64,000 nucleotides of DNA from Alkalibaculum sporogenes (GTDB lineage Bacteria > Bacillota > Clostridia > Eubacteriales > Alkalibacteraceae), in assembly GCF_009362815.1 (NCBI RefSeq), contig NZ_WHNX01000004.1, positions 62,001 to 126,000 on the forward strand, read 5' to 3'. The notes beneath the pieces were generated by a model, which did not search any database, had not been told where the DNA came from, and saw nothing but the letters and a program-made list of their open reading frames with translations. Position 1 is the first letter of the stretch. Each line of letters opens with the position of its first letter. Made by a program: the position numbers and the translations under genes. Shown piece by piece: positions 52,116 through 59,317 of this stretch.

Positions 52116-53412
52116 ACCAAGTGAGTCAAATGAAGTAGGGGCAATACAGGCAGTAGGGCTAAACCTACTATCATATTTGGACTTTAAATCAACTAGAAAT
52201 GAAACATTAGGAGATATAGTTAGAAAAGCATCAGGAAGTACAGCAATATGTGATTTATTAGATGTATATTTGATCAACAATCCTAAGGTTAAAAAACTTA
52301 TTTTAGTAGAACAAAGTAGAGACATATATAATTCTAATGCTTATGTTAGATACGATACCAAAGGATTTAATGCGTATACATTCAAAGACCCATACAGCAA
52401 CACTTTTACAATAGTGTATAGAGGTACTGCGAGGGGTGGATGGATTCAGAATGGAGTTGCATTTGGGTCATCTCAAAATAATATTTATTATACTTATAAG
52501 AAAGATAATAAAGGGAGAGTGTATATAGCAGGCAAATATATTGTTAAAGAGCATCTCTCAACAGTGCAGGCATATGCAGTAAATTATTTTAATTATAATG
52601 CTATAAAATACAATTGGAACGAATTGTATAATATAACTGTAACAGGACATTCCCAAGGTGACTGTAATGCAAAATTAGTTACTCTTAAGTCTCCTTTAGT
52701 CGATATATGCTATGGTTTTAATGGACCAAACTTTTCTAAAGAAACAATTACTGAATTACAGTTAAATAAGGAAATATATGAAGTTCAAAAAAATAAAATA
52801 TATCAATATAGAACAGAAAATGATCAAGTTAGCATTTTCGGATATGAAGTTGTTAATGAAAATCAGATATATTATCTAAAAGGAAACTCATTAAAGCTTG
52901 ATCATGAGATAGATAGAATGGTCTATGTTGATTATGATAAAAGAGGTAATCCTAAAATATCATTTAATGATTATAAAGAAGATCGCACATTTTTTGCTAG
53001 TGTACTAAAAAAATATAACAATATATTAATGGAACTACCAGTAGATATAAGAGGAGCAGTCGCTATAGGAACTATGTGGTTTGCACAAAACTATTTTGGA
53101 AGAGATAAATCATTCTTTAATGAAAAGGTTCAATTATGGAATATATGTCTTGCAGTTGTTACTTCGGGGATAATAATTCCCATAGCACTTATCCAAGCTA
53201 TAGAATATAAATACGGTACAACAACAAAATTTATAGCGGCTATACTAATGGGTTTTGCCGTAGTTATAATGATTCCTATTATATCTATAGTGCTAGGGGG
53301 TGCTACAGTCTTAGGACTAGTTTCTTATACAATAGATAAAATTACTTCTAATGGAAACCAATTTATGGACATAAGAAATGGACTAGTAAAATTATTAACA
53401 GAATTAGTATGA
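52108..53412 (+). CDS. Lipase-fold (DUF2974/Mbeg1-like) protein with C-terminal membrane segments
   Basis: 434 aa from a GTG at 52108, nine bases after GGGGTG; an ATG at 52072 lies inside the upstream gene and lacks a site. YRGTARGGW and the nucleophile elbow VTGHSQGD (Ser182) indicate an alpha/beta lipase fold; FNGPNFS and QVSIFGYEVV fit the Mbeg1/DUF2974 group, where an Asp and a His complete the triad. The last ~110 residues have two strong hydrophobic helices (LAVVTSGIIIPIALIQAI; FIAAILMGFAVVIMIPIISIVL-type). Where it acts, and on which lipid, is unknown. Confidence 0.72.
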   Translation: MNKPSESNEVGAIQAVGLNLLSYLDFKSTRNETLGDIVRKASGSTAICDLLDVYLINNPKVKKLILVEQSRDIYNSNAYVRYDTKGFNAYTFKDPYSNTFTIVYRGTARGGWIQNGVAFGSSQNNIYYTYKKDNKGRVYIAGKYIVKEHLSTVQAYAVNYFNYNAIKYNWNELYNITVTGHSQGDCNAKLVTLKSPLVDICYGFNGPNFSKETITELQLNKEIYEVQKNKIYQYRTENDQVSIFGYEVVNENQIYYLKGNSLKLDHEIDRMVYVDYDKRGNPKISFNDYKEDRTFFASVLKKYNNILMELPVDIRGAVAIGTMWFAQNYFGRDKSFFNEKVQLWNICLAVVTSGIIIPIALIQAIEYKYGTTTKFIAAILMGFAVVIMIPIISIVLGGATVLGLVSYTIDKITSNGNQFMDIRNGLVKLLTELV

Positions 53413-53639
53413 AAACTTAATAGACAATTACAAATATATGGTATATTTTATAAAGCCATATATTTTTAATGTACGTTATTTTAATATTAGAGTTAATTCA
53501 CCATTAAAAAAGCATCATTCGTCACATGTATCTTGAATCTTTTATTAATTAAGTATAGTTTATAAAGAGTATGATAAGTATCCATTGTAAATTATTTACA
53601 GTTAAGTCTCAACATTAGAAAAATATTTTTTAGTATATA

Positions 53640-53694
53640 TTGACAAAATGGAAGCATTGTATTATTGTATTAATAGATTAATACAATAATACAA
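53640..53694 (+). promoter_or_regulatory. Promoter with 38-bp palindromic YtrA-type operator
   Basis: TTGACA at 53640-53645 and a TATTGT -10 (53663-53668, 17-base spacing) are followed by a perfect inverted repeat: arms TTGTATTATTGTATTAAT (53657-53674) and its complement (53677-53694), two-base centre. Each arm itself holds two TTGTATTA steps. The operator covers the -10, so binding would repress the GntR gene and ABC transporter downstream. Confidence 0.8.
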
Positions 53695-53709
53695 ATAAGA
53701 GGTGAAAAA

Positions 53710-54078
53710 ATGAGTTGGATACTTGATGACAATAGACCTATTTATATTCAATTAGTTGAACAAATTCAAATGATGATAATCACAGGGTTTTATCCCCTAG
53801 AGTCTAAACTACCTTCAGTAAGAGATATGGCATCTGAAGCCTCTGTAAATCCTAATACTATGCAACGAGCTTTTGCACAATTAGAGGCAGAGGGCTTACT
53901 TTATTCAGATCGAACTAAAGGAAGATTTGTTACTAAGGATAAGGAGAAAATAATGAAGATAAAGAATGAACTTGCTATTAGCGATACTAAAAATTATATA
54001 AAAAAAATGAAGGAATTAGGTTGTGATAAAAATCAAATAGAAAATCTGATTGATGCTGCAATGAAGGAGGAACAGTAA
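53710..54078 (+). CDS. GntR family regulator, YtrA subfamily
   Basis: 122 aa, the short YtrA type. N-terminal winged helix (PIYIQLVEQIQMMIITGFYPLESKLPSVRDMA, NPNTMQRAFAQLEAEGLL) and a brief helical dimerisation tail. In other Bacillota such proteins repress their own operon of ABC transporters and respond to cell-wall antibiotics. The 38-bp palindrome directly upstream is its likely operator. GAGGTG precedes the ATG; the ABC gene starts two bases after its stop. Confidence 0.92.
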   Translation: MSWILDDNRPIYIQLVEQIQMMIITGFYPLESKLPSVRDMASEASVNPNTMQRAFAQLEAEGLLYSDRTKGRFVTKDKEKIMKIKNELAISDTKNYIKKMKELGCDKNQIENLIDAAMKEEQ

Positions 54079-54079
54079 T

Positions 54080-54778
54080 ATGGAAAATATTTTAGAATGT
54101 AAAGCCTTAAGGAAAGCCTTTCCTGACTGTGTTGCATTAGACTCTATAGATCTATCCATTAATAAAGGAAAAGTTGTAGGTCTTTTAGGACCTAATGGAA
54201 GTGGAAAAAGTACGCTTATAAAACTAATTAATGGATTGATGACGCCAACAGGTGGGGATGTATTAATTGACAATATGGAACCAGGAATAGAAACAAAAAG
54301 AATTATATCGTATTTACCAGAGCGAACTTATTTAAATGATTGGATGAAAGTAAAAGATATACTTACTTATTTTAAGGATTTCTACAATGATTTTGATTTG
54401 ATAAGAGCTAAAGATATGATGAATAAATTAAGTATAAATGAAAATGACAGATTAAAAACAATGTCAAAAGGTACTAAGGAAAAGGTTCAATTAATATTAG
54501 TAATGAGCAGGGATGCTTCTCTTTATCTTTTAGATGAACCTATTGGAGGGGTTGACCCTGCAACTAGAGACTATATTTTAGATACAATCATTGGAAATTA
54601 CAATGAAAATGCAACAGTTATAATTGCAACTCATCTAATCTCTGATGTTGAGAAAATATTAGATGATGTTATTTTTATTAACAAAGGAAAAATAGAATTA
54701 GTATCTACAGTAGATGACATACGAGAAAAAGAAAATAAAAGTGTAGATGCATTGTTTAGGGAGGTGTTTAAATGTTAA
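54080..54778 (+). CDS. ABC transporter ATP-binding protein (YtrB-like)
   Basis: 232 aa. Walker A GPNGSGKST, divergent signature (MSKGTKEKVQ) and Walker B LYLLDEPIGGVD, with H-loop THLISDVE. It energises the membrane protein encoded next, with which it overlaps by seven bases. Under YtrA-type control; substrate unknown, likely a cell-envelope agent. Confidence 0.92.
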   Translation: MENILECKALRKAFPDCVALDSIDLSINKGKVVGLLGPNGSGKSTLIKLINGLMTPTGGDVLIDNMEPGIETKRIISYLPERTYLNDWMKVKDILTYFKDFYNDFDLIRAKDMMNKLSINENDRLKTMSKGTKEKVQLILVMSRDASLYLLDEPIGGVDPATRDYILDTIIGNYNENATVIIATHLISDVEKILDDVIFINKGKIELVSTVDDIREKENKSVDALFREVFKC

Positions 54779-55557
54779 AAAATCTATTAAAATACGAAAT
54801 AAAAGCAACTGCGAGAATTTTTGTGCCATTTTATTTGTTCTTAATTGTATTCTCCATAATAAATAGGATATTTATTTCTATGAATACAAGCGCAATTGAC
54901 ATTCCAAGATCAATTGCTTTGGGCATATGGGGATTTACCATTATTGCAATTTTTGTTATGACATGGATAGTTGTTATACAAAGATTTTATAAGAATTTAT
55001 TATCAGATGAGGGTTACTTGTCTTTTACTCTACCGGTAAAGGCTCATCATCATGTTATATCAAAGGCTCTTACTTCACTGATGTGGATTTTATTGAATTT
55101 CATATTTGCAATAATAGCAATTGCGATTATAACATTGAATTCAGATACCATTAGTATGCTCAAAGAAGGTTTGTCAGTTTTTCAAGAAATGATTAGCCAA
55201 ACGGGCACACCAGTTTTTGTGGTAAGTATACAGTTTATTATACTTGCTATAGTTGGCATCTTGAGCAATCTCTTTAAAATTTATACTGCTATAATTATAG
55301 GAAATCTATCAAGTAAACATAAAATATTGTTAGGACTAGGAACATACATAGGTTTTGAAATTGTGGAACAAACTATTTTCTCTTTTCTACTAGTAGGTAT
55401 TGGATACTTTGGTGATATTTTTGATCCCAATTTTATAATGCATCCAAGTTACTTAGTTTCATCTTTATTATTATTAATATGTATATCCTTAATAAGCGCT
55501 TCAATCTATTTCTTTCTAAGTAATTGGTTGTTAAATGATAAATTAGATTTAGAGTAG
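54772..55557 (+). CDS. ABC transporter permease (six-helix)
   Basis: 261 aa membrane protein with about six helices and no recognisable peptidase or binding domain. FPFYLFLIVFSIINRIF-like first helix, RFYKNLLSDEGYLSFTLPVKAHHHVISK cytoplasmic loop, and a final LLLLICISLISASIYFF helix. The loop motif DEGYLSFTLPV is common in YtrC/D-type permeases. It forms the transporter with the preceding ATPase. Confidence 0.85.
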   Translation: MLKNLLKYEIKATARIFVPFYLFLIVFSIINRIFISMNTSAIDIPRSIALGIWGFTIIAIFVMTWIVVIQRFYKNLLSDEGYLSFTLPVKAHHHVISKALTSLMWILLNFIFAIIAIAIITLNSDTISMLKEGLSVFQEMISQTGTPVFVVSIQFIILAIVGILSNLFKIYTAIIIGNLSSKHKILLGLGTYIGFEIVEQTIFSFLLVGIGYFGDIFDPNFIMHPSYLVSSLLLLICISLISASIYFFLSNWLLNDKLDLE

Positions 55558-55613
55558 TTTTCTTTAAATAAAATAACATAAAATAATTAAAAAATTTAAG
55601 GAGTGTTGTATCA

Positions 55614-56270
55614 ATGGAAGAAAAACAAGGCATTTTAGAAAGAATCAAACTGTATGTTGTGAAACCATCTGTATTTTTTGAAAAGCACAAAGAAAATCCA
55701 AAGTATTTATTACATTTGCTTTTACTCACTATTATTGCTACTGTCTCAGCATTAATTAGTAATTATGTAGACCAACAGGTAGTTGATGATCTACTTAACG
55801 AATCTTTATCAGGTACTAGTGGTGCAGAAGCAGAGTTGTTTAGTGGTATTTTAGGTTTTATGACTTCACCTATCACTATATTTTTCGGGACTATTTTCAT
55901 TACAATAATTGCTTATTACTTAGTATCTCTCTTTTATTACGTAATAGTTGGTCTTATATTTAAAGGTGAGGGAAAATTTAAACATATGATGACTGTCGTA
56001 TTATTAGCTTCATATCCTGTTCGATTAGTAGGTTTAATAAGTAGTTTCTTTACAACTAATCTGGAAGTAAATTTAATGAAAACTATAACAGGAACTTTTA
56101 ATATTCCAAATTTATGGCAACTATTTTTGATGATTATAGGTACTAGTGTAGTATTCAATATGTCTAAAAAGAAAAGTGCTATTATTTATATAGTATTGTT
56201 TATAATTGGATTTCTTTTTGTATTAGGATCATATTATGCAAACAATGCATTAGCAGGTATTCAATATTAA
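55614..56270 (+). CDS. Yip1-family membrane protein
   Basis: 218 aa with four or five membrane helices. The N-terminal RIKLYVVKPSVFFEKHKENP and the LLASYPVRLVGLISSFF segment fit bacterial Yip1-domain proteins. It stands at the head of the MacB-like genes and is probably cotranscribed with them (17-base gap). Role in export unknown. AAGGAG precedes the ATG. Confidence 0.75.
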   Translation: MEEKQGILERIKLYVVKPSVFFEKHKENPKYLLHLLLLTIIATVSALISNYVDQQVVDDLLNESLSGTSGAEAELFSGILGFMTSPITIFFGTIFITIIAYYLVSLFYYVIVGLIFKGEGKFKHMMTVVLLASYPVRLVGLISSFFTTNLEVNLMKTITGTFNIPNLWQLFLMIIGTSVVFNMSKKKSAIIYIVLFIIGFLFVLGSYYANNALAGIQY

Positions 56271-56286
56271 AATAGCAGGTGAGGAT

Positions 56287-56973
56287 TTGGAAGAAATAAT
56301 TAAGCTTAAAAAGGTATCACAGCATTATAAGATGGGTGATTCAGTAGTTTATGCACTATCTGAAGTAGATTTAGATATCTATTCAGGGGAATTGACTGCT
56401 CTGGTGGGACCTTCAGGTTCGGGCAAATCGACTTTACTAAATGTTGTAGGAGGACTTACGAAACCTACTATGGGAGATGTATTTATCTACGATACCAATG
56501 TGAAAGATTATTCTGAAAACCAAATGTGTTTATTTAGAAGAGAACATATAGGATTTATATTTCAGTCTTTTAACTTAAATCCTACTTTAACAGCTTTAGA
56601 AAATGTCACTATGCCCCTTATTTTCGCTAGAGTAGATAGTAAGGACAGAGAAAAAATGGCTAACGATGCATTGGATTTGGTAGGCTTAAGTGACAGGAAA
56701 GACCACAAACCAGGAGAACTGTCTGGTGGGCAACAACAAAGAGTAAGTGTTGCTAGAGCCATAGTAAATAAACCGAAGATAATATTATGTGATGAACCTA
56801 CAGGCAATCTAGATACAAAAACCGGAAAAGAAATATTAGAACTTATTAAAGAAATGAATCGAGTCAATCAAATTACATTTATAATAGTTACACATGATAT
56901 TAATGTAGCAAATCAATGTCAAAGAAAAATATCACTTCAAGATGGGAAAATATTTAATGATGAGAGGAATTAA
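56287..56973 (+). CDS. MacB/LolD-type ABC transporter ATP-binding protein
   Basis: 228 aa. Walker A GPSGSGKST, Q-loop FIFQSFNLNPTLTALENV, signature LSGGQQQRVSVARAI, Walker B IILCDEPTGNLD. The LNPTLTALENV loop is typical of MacB/LolD/FtsE ATPases that act mechanically on FtsX-type permeases. Start is TTG at 56287 after GGTGAGG. Confidence 0.93.
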   Translation: MEEIIKLKKVSQHYKMGDSVVYALSEVDLDIYSGELTALVGPSGSGKSTLLNVVGGLTKPTMGDVFIYDTNVKDYSENQMCLFRREHIGFIFQSFNLNPTLTALENVTMPLIFARVDSKDREKMANDALDLVGLSDRKDHKPGELSGGQQQRVSVARAIVNKPKIILCDEPTGNLDTKTGKEILELIKEMNRVNQITFIIVTHDINVANQCQRKISLQDGKIFNDERN

Positions 56974-56975
56974 TA

Positions 56976-57815
56976 ATGAAGAAAAAAATTATAGTAGTTT
57001 TATTTGTAACTCTAATTATACTCTCTTTTAATAGTGTAAGCGCTGCTCCTAAAAGTCCTAATATTGTCATTTCAAAGTATAATGTGGAGCAAAAAGAAAT
57101 CACACCTGGAAGCACATTCAAAGTAGAGTTGAATCTTAAAAATTATGGTGAGTACCATGCCAGAAAAGTAAAAATATCCTTAAATAATGAACAAGGTCAG
57201 GAAGACTTAGGCAGTTTTTCTCCTTTAAATCAAAGTAATGTTCAGTACATATCTTTAGTAGAGGCAAGTAAAACAAAGAAAATTTCATATAATATGTATG
57301 TTTCTCCTAAAATAGAGCCGGGCAATTACAATATAATAGTAAATATCTCATATAACGATTATAATGGTACCCAATATGATGAAATTCAGACCATTGGACT
57401 TTTAGTAAGAGAAAGTGAAAGTATTCAATTATTAGCTGATGATAATCTTGGAGATATAATAATTGGAAAGCCACTAGAAACAGAAGTACAGATTGTAAAT
57501 AATGGAGTATCAGATGTAAAAGGCATAAGTGCTGCTGTAGTAGGAGAAGGTACAAATGCTCAAATAGAATACTTAGGAAATTTTAGTAGTGGAGACTACG
57601 ACAATTATGGGTTTACAATCATTGGAGAAGAACCAGGTGAAAAATCTATTAAAGTTTCAGTAAAGTATAAAAATAGCTTAAATGAAGAATCAACTGTTGA
57701 AAAAGACATCACTTATAACGTAATTGCTAATGGAGATTCTAGTAACTCACAAGACAAAGATTCTAGTGGCAACTGGTTTACAAATTTCATAAAGGGGATA
57801 TTTGGATTATCCTAG
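56976..57815 (+). CDS. Exported CARDB-like (COG1361) partner of the MacB-type transporter
   Basis: 279 aa with a Sec signal peptide (KKKIIVVLFVTLIILSFNSVSA, cleavage after about residue 23). Two immunoglobulin-like CARDB repeats follow (ITPGSTFKVELNLKNYGEYHARKV; ETEVQIVNNGVSDVKGISAAVVGEG), then a Ser/Asp-rich linker and a hydrophobic-aromatic end (NWFTNFIKGIFGLS). It lies between the ATPase and permease genes, where Gram-negative MacA would be, so it may be the extracytoplasmic adaptor of the exporter. Confidence 0.82.
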   Translation: MKKKIIVVLFVTLIILSFNSVSAAPKSPNIVISKYNVEQKEITPGSTFKVELNLKNYGEYHARKVKISLNNEQGQEDLGSFSPLNQSNVQYISLVEASKTKKISYNMYVSPKIEPGNYNIIVNISYNDYNGTQYDEIQTIGLLVRESESIQLLADDNLGDIIIGKPLETEVQIVNNGVSDVKGISAAVVGEGTNAQIEYLGNFSSGDYDNYGFTIIGEEPGEKSIKVSVKYKNSLNEESTVEKDITYNVIANGDSSNSQDKDSSGNWFTNFIKGIFGLS

Positions 57816-57825
57816 GTGATAAGAT

Positions 57826-59067
57826 ATGTTTGATATAGATATAATTAAGTTAGCTTGGATGAGTTTATGGAGAAGAAAACTTAGAACAATACTTACAATG
57901 GTTGGGATTATGATTGGAACAGCAGGGATCGTAATTATGATATCATTAGGAGCTGGTCTTGAAAGAACCATTACTGGAGAATTTGAAGAAATGAATATGA
58001 CTAGTATAGAAGTGTATGCTCCTTATAATATTATGGGAGAGACCGATACTAATGATATAAAAAATCTAACTAAAGATGATGTCTTAGATTTAAGAAAACT
58101 CGATGGCGTAAAAGCGGTCACACCAATTTATAACTACTGGGGAGAATTAGATATTGGTCGTGAGCGTATTTCAGGACAATTAGTTGGAGTAGATATGAGC
58201 GATGCAGAAGATTTAGGATACGAATTAGAAGATGGTAGATTCCCTAGAAACAATGAAATAATTATAGGAAGCAAGCTTTTAGAAGATGTAGAAGAAATTA
58301 CTGGAAACAACAGTGTTATTAGAAAAGCAGTAACTATTATTACAATGAGTATGGGTGAAGAATCAATAGAAAACGAATATCGATCTCGAGTAGTTGGTAC
58401 ATTAAAATCAACGGGTGGAAATGAAGACTATTCTGCTGTTATGGATATAGATATTTTAATTGACATGGTGGAGGAAACAGAAAATAGGTCTAATATCGTT
58501 CAGACAGATGGCTATGAATCTATTAGAGTTGTAGCTGAAAATACTGAGATAGTAGATCAATTAACTAAAGAAATTAATGAAATAGGATATATGTCATACT
58601 CTACTCAAGATTTATTAGCGGGTATCGGTTCAATATCAAAGTATTTACAGATCTTTTTAGGTGGAATAGGTAGCATTGCTTTATTAGTAGCGGCAATAGG
58701 TATTACAAATACTATGATAATGTCTATTTATGAAAGGACACGGGAAATAGGTGTCAATAAAGTAATTGGCGCTTCAGTAAAAGATATAAGAAATCAATTT
58801 TTATATGAAGCTTCATTTATTGGACTTATGGGTGGAGTTGCAGGACTTACAATAAGTTATGTTATTACACTTCTTATCAACTTTATTGCTGGAATGATTA
58901 TTAATGCTCAAGCAGAAACAGCAGTGTCTATAAACATAGCGTATATACCACCATGGCTTGCTATATTTGCAATAACATTTTCAATTATTGTAGGAGTATT
59001 AGCTGGTTTATACCCAGCTAATCGGGCTGCAAAGATAAGTGTGTTAGAAGCATTAAGGCAAGAATAA
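57826..59067 (+). CDS. MacB/FtsX-type ABC transporter permease
   Basis: 413 aa. An N-terminal membrane helix (LRTILTMVGIMIGTAGIVIMISLGAG), a large extracytoplasmic MacB-like domain (about residues 50-265), and three C-terminal helices with the FtsX signature (MSIYERTREIGVNKVIGAS ... GLYPANRAAKISVLEALRQE). Together with the ATPase and CARDB protein it forms an exporter. AGGTGA supports the ATG. Confidence 0.92.
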   Translation: MFDIDIIKLAWMSLWRRKLRTILTMVGIMIGTAGIVIMISLGAGLERTITGEFEEMNMTSIEVYAPYNIMGETDTNDIKNLTKDDVLDLRKLDGVKAVTPIYNYWGELDIGRERISGQLVGVDMSDAEDLGYELEDGRFPRNNEIIIGSKLLEDVEEITGNNSVIRKAVTIITMSMGEESIENEYRSRVVGTLKSTGGNEDYSAVMDIDILIDMVEETENRSNIVQTDGYESIRVVAENTEIVDQLTKEINEIGYMSYSTQDLLAGIGSISKYLQIFLGGIGSIALLVAAIGITNTMIMSIYERTREIGVNKVIGASVKDIRNQFLYEASFIGLMGGVAGLTISYVITLLINFIAGMIINAQAETAVSINIAYIPPWLAIFAITFSIIVGVLAGLYPANRAAKISVLEALRQE

Positions 59068-59107
59068 AGTGAAACTTTATTAAGTATAATCTCAAGAAAC
59101 ATGCTTT

Positions 59108-59182
59108 GCGAGTTTATCGCGGTTATGTGGTAGACGCCAAATGTCTGCAAGCAGCTACTTTGCTTATAACTTCGCGATAATA
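59108..59182. repeat. Imperfect hairpin element downstream of the MacB operon
   Basis: TTATCGCGGTTAT at about 59113 pairs with ATAACTTCGCGATAA at about 59166-59180. The loop contains GCAAGCAGCTACTTTGC. The block is richer in G+C than its surroundings and recalls the style of the repeat arrays at 4.9, 15.2 and 48.2 kb. Confidence 0.5.
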
Positions 59183-59183
59183 A

Positions 59184-59230
59184 AAAAATACCCGTATTAA
59201 TATACTAAATATTGATACGGGTTTTTTTTA
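59184..59230 (+). terminator. Strong terminator upstream of the MetH-like gene
   Basis: AAAATACCCGTATTAATAT pairs with ATATTGATACGGGTTTT around a five-base loop, followed by a long T run. Confidence 0.88.
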
Positions 59231-59317
59231 GTTGCTAAAATGTTATAATAAAGAAATAGTAAATACTGATAATGTATAACATGTAAAAGTGAAATAAAGA
59301 AAGGTCGAGATTAAGTT

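Noticed and set aside
57307-57555. 82-aa Leu-rich minus-strand frame
   Set aside because: Antisense shadow of the CARDB-like exported protein.
59230-59317. SAM riboswitch or T-box before the MetH-like gene
   Set aside because: Only about 90 AT-rich bases remain after the terminator and none of the consensus blocks is present.
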